From Phycisphaerales bacterium (lineage in GTDB: Bacteria > Planctomycetota > Phycisphaerae > Phycisphaerales > UBA1924): a stretch of 64,000 nucleotides of DNA. Below the pieces are notes generated by a model. The model searched no databases and was not told where the DNA came from. It saw only the letters and a program-made list of their open reading frames with translations. A program made the translations under genes and the position numbers. Positions 58,719 through 64,000 of this stretch are shown in pieces (position 1 is the stretch's first letter; each line of letters starts with the position of its first letter). The stretch is taken from assembly GCA_022072615.1 (NCBI GenBank), contig JAJVHS010000014.1, forward strand, positions 1 to 64,000, given 5' to 3'.

Positions 58719-60509
58719 GTGATTGCCGACACCGTGATCACGATCGCCTCGACGCCGCAGAGCAACGCGCGGCTGTTCGTGGATCTCCTGGCGATCCTCG
58801 CGACCGCGGTGTTCGTCGCCACCCTCTTCAAGAGGGTCAGGCTCGAAAGCATCCCCGGCTACCTGGTGGCCGGCGCGCTGGTAGGCCCGCACGCGCTCAA
58901 GCTCGTGAGCAACGCCGAGAGCATCGCGCAGATTTCGGAACTCGCGATCATCCTGCTGATGTTCACGATCGGCCTGATGCTCGAGTCCGATGCGCTCAAG
59001 CGCGGCATGGTCTCGATGCTCGCCGTCGGCGTTGTTTCGACGGCGCTGGTCGTGCTCGCCTCCTGGCCCATCGCGATGGCGCTGGGGCTGGATGCGCCCC
59101 AGGGCCTCGTCGCGTCGCTCGCGTTCTCGATGTCGTCCACGGCGGTGCTGCTGCGGCTGCTCCAGCAGCGCCGCGAGCTCCGACATCCCCACGGTCAGCT
59201 CTGCGTCGGGGTTTCGATCGCGCAGGACGTGCTTTCGGTCGCGTTCCTTGCCGCGCTCCCGCTGCTGGCCGTGTGGCAGTCGGGCGGCACCGATCCCGCC
59301 CAGGCAGCCTCCAGGATGCACCCCGCGGCCCTGTGGGGTCTGCGGCTGGTCGCGGTGGCGTGCATCCTCGTCGCGGGCCGGATCGTGCTCCCGACGATTC
59401 TTCACGCGGTCGCCGGATCGGCTCGTGACCGCGGCGCGACCGCAAGCTCCGAGCTCGTGCTGATCGCGTCGGCGGCGCTGGCCATCGGCGCGGCGCTGGC
59501 GCTGGGGTCGCTGGGTTTCAGCCCGGAGATGGGCGCGTTCCTGGGCGGCTTCATGCTCTCCTTCACGCCCTACCGCCACCAGCTCGCCGGGCAGCTCGCG
59601 CCGATGAAGGACCTGCTGATGGCCGTGTTCTTCACGGTCGTCGGCCTGCGGCTGGATCCGGGCATCCTCGCCGCCAACTGGGCGCACATCCTCTTCGGCG
59701 TCGCGGTCGTCCTGTTCGCCAAGACCACGCTCATCGGCGCGACGGCCTGGGCGCTGGGGGCGAGCGGGCCGGTCGCCCTCCTCGCCGGGGCCTACCTCGC
59801 CAACGCCGGCGAATTCACGCTCGTGATCGTTGCGACCGCCGCCGGCGCCGGCGTGTTCGACGCCCGTGACGTCGCCACCGCCATCGCCATCGTCGTGGTG
59901 TCGCTGGTGCTCTCGCCGATGCTCCTCGGACCGATCCACGCCCTCGCCGCGAGGGCCAGCAGCATCCCCCTCGCGCCATGGATCCGAGCAAGCGGCATGC
60001 GCCATCACGCCGCTCGCGCCGCCGCCACGGAGGACACGCCGTCCGAGGCCGGCGCGCACGCAGCCGAGCACAGCCACCGGCACGTGATCATCGCCGGCTT
60101 CGGGCCCGTCGGTCGCAGCCTCGCCGACCGGCTCGTCAAGCGCGGCATCCCGTTCACCGTCATCGAGATGAACCCCCGGACCGTCGAGAAGCAGACGACG
60201 CTGGGCAAGTCCATCGTGTACGGGGACGTGACCAACGTCGAAGTCCTCGAATCCGCCGGCATCAGGCGGGCCGACGCCCTTGTCATCACCGTTCCCGATG
60301 AGCTGGCGACCATGCGGGCGACCCAGGTCGCGCGGTCGCTCGCGCCGGGCCTCTTCATCGCCACGCGCACCAATTACCTCAGCCAGGCGATCAAGGCCCG
60401 TCAGTTCGGCGCCGACAGCGTCATCGTCGAGGAGATCGTCACCGCCGAGGCGATGGCCAATCTTGTCACCGAGCTGCTCGAAGCACGCAAATCGGCACCC
60501 TTCGGATGA
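58719..60509 (+). CDS. Kef-type monovalent cation:proton antiporter (CPA2) with TrkA-N domain
   Basis: The 596-residue protein has about 12 membrane helices (1 to about 420), with G-Y-L-V-A-G-A-L-V-G-P near 47 and A-G-E-F-T-L-V near 360, and a C-terminal TrkA-N Rossmann domain with I-I-A-G-F-G-P-V-G-R near 457. It should exchange K+ or Na+ for H+, gated by NAD(H) or a metabolite. GTG start with a -10 hexamer 7 nt upstream. Its stop overlaps the next gene by 4 bp. Confidence 0.93.
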   Translation: MIADTVITIASTPQSNARLFVDLLAILATAVFVATLFKRVRLESIPGYLVAGALVGPHALKLVSNAESIAQISELAIILLMFTIGLMLESDALKRGMVSMLAVGVVSTALVVLASWPIAMALGLDAPQGLVASLAFSMSSTAVLLRLLQQRRELRHPHGQLCVGVSIAQDVLSVAFLAALPLLAVWQSGGTDPAQAASRMHPAALWGLRLVAVACILVAGRIVLPTILHAVAGSARDRGATASSELVLIASAALAIGAALALGSLGFSPEMGAFLGGFMLSFTPYRHQLAGQLAPMKDLLMAVFFTVVGLRLDPGILAANWAHILFGVAVVLFAKTTLIGATAWALGASGPVALLAGAYLANAGEFTLVIVATAAGAGVFDARDVATAIAIVVVSLVLSPMLLGPIHALAARASSIPLAPWIRASGMRHHAARAAATEDTPSEAGAHAAEHSHRHVIIAGFGPVGRSLADRLVKRGIPFTVIEMNPRTVEKQTTLGKSIVYGDVTNVEVLESAGIRRADALVITVPDELATMRATQVARSLAPGLFIATRTNYLSQAIKARQFGADSVIVEEIVTAEAMANLVTELLEARKSAPFG

Positions 60510-61192
60510 TCCGCCCCGCGCTCGTCCTCCTTCCCGGCGTCGGTGCCGATCACCGGCTTTTCCGCCGCCAGCAGACCGCGTTCGCGAACCTCGTCGTGCC
60601 GCCGTGGCTCACCGCCGCCCGGGGCGAGACGTTCGAGTCGTACGCCGATCGCATGGCCCTTCACATCCGAGCGATCCTCCCCGCCGGCGTTCCGGTCGTG
60701 CTCGGCGGCGCTTCCATGGGGGGGATGCTCGCCGTGCAGATGGCCCCCATGCTCCGGCCGCGGGTTCTCGTTCTGCTGGGAAGCTGCCTGGACCCGCGCG
60801 AGATCACGGCCGTCGGCCGCGCCGCGGGTCGCACCGCGCGCCTGGTGGGCCCATCGGGCGTTGACCGGCTCCGAGCCCTCGCGCCGGCGGCGGTTCACTC
60901 CCTTGGCCCGATGACCCGGGCTCAGCGGTGCGAACTGCTCGAGATGACCGATGCGCTCCCCGCCGAGTTCCTGGTGTGGGCGGCACGAGCCATTTTCCGC
61001 TGGAACGGCGCGCCGCGGCCGCGATGCCGGCTCCTGCGGGTGCACGGTTCGCTCGACCGCATCATCACGCCCCCAACCACGCCTATCGACCTGCTGCTCG
61101 CGCGAGCGGGTCACGTCCCCAGCGTGACGCACGCCGATCAGGTCAACCAGGTGATCGCCGACGCCCTCCAACTCGCGGCAGCCGACGCCTGA
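60506..61192 (+). CDS. Alpha/beta hydrolase
   Basis: The 228-residue protein has the nucleophile elbow G-G-A-S-M-G-G (Ser70), an Asp in H-G-S-L-D-R near 182 and a His in A-G-H-V-P near 200, the triad of alpha/beta hydrolases. It is soluble, with no signal peptide. The substrate is unknown. Its ATG overlaps the antiporter stop (ATGA), so the two are coupled. Confidence 0.85.
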   Translation: MIRPALVLLPGVGADHRLFRRQQTAFANLVVPPWLTAARGETFESYADRMALHIRAILPAGVPVVLGGASMGGMLAVQMAPMLRPRVLVLLGSCLDPREITAVGRAAGRTARLVGPSGVDRLRALAPAAVHSLGPMTRAQRCELLEMTDALPAEFLVWAARAIFRWNGAPRPRCRLLRVHGSLDRIITPPTTPIDLLLARAGHVPSVTHADQVNQVIADALQLAAADA

Positions 61193-61204
61193 AGCTCCCT
61201 GGGT

Positions 61205-62371
61205 TCAGCAGCCCGCCTCGAACGCGAGCACGTAGAACGTGAAGTCGTCCGTGTCGACGAAGCCCGTTCCGTCCACGTCCGCCTCGTCCACGCCGGCCTC
61301 GAAATCAAGAACGAACGCCGTGAAGTCGTCCGTGTCCACGAAGCCCGAGCAGTCGTAGTCCGCCACGCACACCGTGATGATGGCCGTGGACGACAGCAGC
61401 GTGGGCAGCGAGGTGCACGTCGAGCCCACGTACACGTTGTACGACCCGCCGTCGAGCGGGCTGGCATGCGTAATGGTCAGCGTGTCGGTCGCCGATCCGG
61501 AAATCGTGGAACCCCAGTCCGTCGGACCATCCGAGAGAGCGTGGTACTCTGTCGACCCGTTTACCACGACCTGCTTCACCCACTGGTACGTCGGCGACCC
61601 CGACGCTCCCGCCTTGACTTGGAGCACGGTGGGCGTGCCCTGGCACGCGCCGGAGCTCCGCGGCTGGGCCCAGATCAGCGGCCCCCCCGTCATCGTCAAC
61701 GTCACCTGGCCGTTGAGCCAGTCCTCGAACGGCGCCCCGTTATTGGTGATCGTCATCACCAGCGGCTCGCCGGGCCCGCTCAACGTCAGCGGCAGCACGC
61801 CCCCGACGGGCCCCAGCGTCGTATGCCCCGAGCTCGTGAAGGGGATGACCGTCGGGGAAACCACCGTCGCGTAGCTCGCAGTGCTCGTCCGGTACGCCTG
61901 GACGCCCACCGAGATCCCGTTGCTGATGTCGCCCAGGACCTCTCCTTGGACCGAGATCCCGGTCAGCGTCACCGGCGCCGCCGAGGTGAACACGCCCGCG
62001 AGATTGAAGCCCGAGTACCCCGGGTGCAGCATGATGCCGTCCACCGAGATCGCGCGGTCGTAGAAATAGAGCTCGTTCAGGCCCGGGTCGGGCGATGCCA
62101 CCGGCCCCGCGAGTGGGACCGAGTACGGCTGCCCGACCGTTCCCCAGGCGTAGACGTTCCCGGACATGAGCATGCCCGTGAGCAGCGCTCCCGAGGTGGA
62201 GTTCACGTGGAACGTCCACGCGTTGGCCTGATTCTGGACTTCCACGTTTGTCGCGGGCTTCGTGGCTCGGTAGGCCGACTGCAGATCCACCGTGAACGAG
62301 GTGTCGCACTGCCCCAGCGCAGACCCGGCACACAGCCCGGCGGCGATCGCCGGGAGAACGTATCGCTTCAT
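61205..62371 (-). CDS. Secreted Ig-like protein with dockerin-like tail
   Basis: The 388-residue protein has a signal peptide of about 21 residues ending A-L-G-Q-C, a beta-rich body, an Ig-like domain near 240-330 (Q-V-K-A-G-A-S-G-S-P-T-Y-Q-W-V and D-G-G-S-Y-N-V-Y-V-G), and the C-terminal EF-hand pair D-Y-D-C-S-G-F-V-D and D-V-D-G-T-G-F-V-D ending E-A-G-C. The tail is of the same kind as in the M14 peptidase at 45457. GGAG precedes the ATG at 62371. Role unknown; probably surface display. Confidence 0.88.
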   Translation of the reverse strand: MKRYVLPAIAAGLCAGSALGQCDTSFTVDLQSAYRATKPATNVEVQNQANAWTFHVNSTSGALLTGMLMSGNVYAWGTVGQPYSVPLAGPVASPDPGLNELYFYDRAISVDGIMLHPGYSGFNLAGVFTSAAPVTLTGISVQGEVLGDISNGISVGVQAYRTSTASYATVVSPTVIPFTSSGHTTLGPVGGVLPLTLSGPGEPLVMTITNNGAPFEDWLNGQVTLTMTGGPLIWAQPRSSGACQGTPTVLQVKAGASGSPTYQWVKQVVVNGSTEYHALSDGPTDWGSTISGSATDTLTITHASPLDGGSYNVYVGSTCTSLPTLLSSTAIITVCVADYDCSGFVDTDDFTAFVLDFEAGVDEADVDGTGFVDTDDFTFYVLAFEAGC

Positions 62372-62481
62372 GACTCCTCTCCTTTTATTCCTCACGCCCA
62401 AGGTAACCGGGCATGACATTTCACTCAAGACCATTCGCTGCGGTCGAGGCGGCACCCATCAATGAAGTGCGGGAAGTCCGC

Positions 62482-62487
62482 TACAGT
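62482..62487 (+). promoter_or_regulatory. -10 element, leaderless type (NAD kinase)
   Basis: TACAGT ends 7 nt before the ATG at 62495. Confidence 0.5.
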
Positions 62488-62494
62488 GTGAGTC

Positions 62495-63379
62495 ATGCCC
62501 CGCCGCGTGCTGCTGCTGGTCAACAACGAGAAGCCCGAGGCCCGCGAAGCGGCCACGCAGGTCGCCTCGGTGATCTCGCGACACGGCGTGCTCGCGGGCA
62601 TCGAGTCGACGCCGTCCGAGAACGTCAAGCCGCTGCCGGGCACGATCGACCTCGCGGTGGTCCTGGGCGGCGACGGAACGCTGCTCTCCCAGGCGGGCCG
62701 GTTCGGAGCGCTGGGCATCCCGCTTGTCGGGGTCAATTTCGGAAAGCTGGGCTTCCTGGCGGACTTTGACGTCCACTCGCTCACCGAACTCGCGCCCGTG
62801 CTCTTCGGCGCCGACCGCAGCATCGAGCTTCCCGCGCAGGAGCTCCCGTTCCTGTCCATCCGCGTCTTCGAGGACTCCAACCCCGAAGCGACCTTCGAGG
62901 GACTCGCGCTCAACGAGGCGCTCATCGCCGCCGGCCCGCCGTTCCGCATGATCACGCTGGCCATCGGCATCGACGGCCATCCCGGTCCCACGCTCTCGGG
63001 TGACGGCCTCATCCTGTCGACCGCGGCCGGTTCAACCGCGTACAACCTGTCCGCGGGCGGGCCGATCGTCTCCCCCGGCGTCGGCGCGATCGTCATCACC
63101 GCCATCGCCGCGCACACGCTCTCCTTCCGGCCCATCGTCGTACCGGACAGCTCGCAGGTCGAGGTCATGATCGAACGCTCGAACCAGGCCGCCCCGGGCT
63201 TCGGCAGTTCGGTGGTGCTCGACGGCTACCGGTCGCACCCGTTGTCGCGCGGCGACCTGGTGGTCGTGCAGCGATCCGAGAAGTACGTCCGCTTCGTCAA
63301 GAACCCGCTGGTGAGCTACTGGCAGACGCTCATCAGCAAGCTGAACTGGGGCCAGCGGCCGCGCCTGCGTCCGGAATGA
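62495..63379 (+). CDS. nadK: NAD kinase
   Basis: The 294-residue protein has V-L-G-G-D-G-T-L at 57-64 (Asp60 catalytic), N-F-G-K-L-G-F-L-A near 85, A-L-N-E-A near 145, and the G-D-G-L-I-L-S-T-A-A-G-S-T-A-Y motif near 170. It phosphorylates NAD+ to NADP+. The ATG at 62495 begins at the family N-terminus, 7 nt past a TACAGT. Confidence 0.94.
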   Translation: MPRRVLLLVNNEKPEAREAATQVASVISRHGVLAGIESTPSENVKPLPGTIDLAVVLGGDGTLLSQAGRFGALGIPLVGVNFGKLGFLADFDVHSLTELAPVLFGADRSIELPAQELPFLSIRVFEDSNPEATFEGLALNEALIAAGPPFRMITLAIGIDGHPGPTLSGDGLILSTAAGSTAYNLSAGGPIVSPGVGAIVITAIAAHTLSFRPIVVPDSSQVEVMIERSNQAAPGFGSSVVLDGYRSHPLSRGDLVVVQRSEKYVRFVKNPLVSYWQTLISKLNWGQRPRLRPE

Positions 63380-63415
63380 CAAAAAAGAAAACGGCGCCGT
63401 GCTGGCGGCGCCGTT
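63380..63415 (-). terminator. Rho-independent terminator of tRNA-Val
   Basis: A 9-bp stem (63390-63398 with 63407-63415, 8-nt loop) begins 8 nt past the 3' end of the minus-strand tRNA, followed on that strand by a T-rich tract (63391 to 63381). It also lies just past the convergent NAD kinase stop. Confidence 0.8.
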
Positions 63416-63423
63416 CCTCCGAA

Positions 63424-63497
63424 TGGGCGACACTGGACTCGAACCAGTGACCTCCACAGTGTCATTGTGGCGCGCTAGCCAACTGCGCCAGTCGCCC
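63424..63497 (-). tRNA. tRNA-Val (anticodon GAC)
   Basis: The minus strand folds as a full cloverleaf. The acceptor stem GGGCGAC/GTCGCCC is perfect, with discriminator A. The D arm carries GCGC and GTTGGCTA. The anticodon stem CCACA/TGTGG closes the loop ATGACAC with anticodon GAC. The T arm is ACTGG/CCAGT around TTCGAGT. CCA is not encoded. A terminator follows at 63380. Confidence 0.95.
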
Positions 63498-63610
63498 GTG
63501 GAGGGGAAGTATACCGCCGCCGACCGCCGACTCCATGACCGCCGCGATTCCCACGCGCGGACGGCCCTGCATACCAATCAAACAGCGATCATCGCACGTC
63601 CGATGGGCGG

Positions 63611-64000
63611 TTATTGCCCGACGCTCGCGATCACGACACGCCGCGTCATGTCGGAGACCCACGTTCCCCCGGGCTTCTCGATCGTCAGGGCGAAGAGCTT
63701 GGCGTTCCCGACCTTGAGCGCGGGAGTGATCGGAACAACCACCGAACCATCCGCCGCCGCCGGGGGGACATCGAACACGCCGCCGCTGATCCGGGCCGAT
63801 TGCCCCGTGGGGTCCACCAGGCCGCGCTCGTCCACGATCCAGAGCTGGTACTGCTGCCGATCCGGGTCGTTCGCGGGCAGGCCCCTGAACTTCATGTAGC
63901 CCGCCTGGCGCGAGTCGCTCCAGACCACCTCGCCGGTCACGCCGGCGATCTCCGGCTTGTCCCAGTCGCCCCACGAGGCCCGGACAATGTCCGGCGCGCC
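63611..64000 (-). CDS. Anti-sigma-K (RskA) C-terminal domain protein (5' end outside window)
   Basis: The frame is open to the right edge, so the N-terminus is missing; 129 residues are visible. They form the extracytoplasmic RskA C-terminal domain: V-T-G-E-V-V-W-S-D near the start, Y-M-K-F-R-G-L-P, Y-Q-L-W-I-V-D, G-G-V-F-D-V, and A-L-T-I-E-K-P-G-G at the end. Such proteins hold an ECF sigma factor inactive at the membrane; the sigma gene should lie just past the window edge. Confidence 0.82.
   Translation of the reverse strand, partial: GAPDIVRASWGDWDKPEIAGVTGEVVWSDSRQAGYMKFRGLPANDPDRQQYQLWIVDERGLVDPTGQSARISGGVFDVPPAAADGSVVVPITPALKVGNAKLFALTIEKPGGTWVSDMTRRVVIASVGQ

Overview
The window is 64 kb of high-G+C bacterial chromosome, densely coded on both strands, with 54 protein genes (two cut by the window edges) and one tRNA. 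It most resembles a planctomycete of the class Phycisphaerae. The evidence is two short exported proteins ending in a PEP-CTERM-like tail (V-P-A-P, hydrophobic stretch, R-R-R-R), two secreted proteins ending in paired EF-hand/dockerin-like repeats of the form D-x-D-x-[ST]-G-F-V-D, a NagB-PIG-L fusion, a DUF58/BatA/VWA membrane operon, Tat-exported Gfo/Idh/MocA and SUMF1-like proteins, and an anti-sigma-K-like protein. This placement is inference; no rRNA gene is present.

Layout. 1-7.6 kb: a large proline-rich/PDZ/repeat protein cut by the left edge, a Gly-Tyr-Gln-Ser low-complexity protein with a BON domain, a short ALDH-like protein, and a peroxiredoxin-GNAT fusion coupled to a parvulin-like lipoprotein. 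7.7-16.5 kb: a zinc-ribbon/GYF-like membrane protein, M20 peptidase, FAD-Rieske oxidoreductase, short-chain fatty acid permease, a small lipoprotein, upp, a GroES-like protein and aroA. 16.5-22.3 kb (minus): DUF58 -> BatA-like -> VWA membrane protein, each overlapping the next by 4 bp. 22.4-32.5 kb: phosphofructokinase, an RCK-domain membrane protein, MlaE-type permease, a small acidic protein, AI-2E family permease, NagB-PIG-L, SUMF1-like protein and Gfo/Idh/MocA oxidoreductase. 32.6-38.7 kb: a CHRD/PEP-CTERM protein, then a complete MacA-MacB-TolC-type efflux operon with the MacB ATPase and permease on separate genes. 38.8-46.9 kb: lipB, a low-G+C SIR2-like gene, rimO, a GNAT, an unknown protein, three small membrane proteins sharing one repeat motif, aat, and an M14 carboxypeptidase with dockerin-like tail. 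47-64 kb: OPT transporter, DUF4190-like protein, citrate synthase, a methyltransferase, rhomboid protease, rpmB, a second PEP-CTERM protein, nuoG, a small membrane protein, a PP2C/SpoIIE phosphatase, a Kef-type antiporter coupled to an alpha/beta hydrolase, an Ig-like/dockerin protein, NAD kinase, tRNA-Val(GAC) and an anti-sigma factor cut by the right edge.

Most of the window is housekeeping and envelope biology. Three things stand out. First, translation starts fall into two classes: genes with a clear Shine-Dalgarno, and many with a -10-like TANNNT hexamer 5-10 nt before the start codon, which predicts leaderless mRNAs. Second, there is one compositionally foreign gene, the SIR2-like gene between lipB and rimO, which may be a defence NADase or a relic of one. 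Third, several repeat-built proteins and cassettes are not explained by well-known families: the 12-repeat D-x-x-G-x-D-x-Y protein, the prion-like BON protein and the three-gene A-Y-[VI]-A-E-G cassette. Short 7-8 bp degenerate tandem repeats sit at the 3' ends of lipB and aat and upstream of the citrate synthase stop region.
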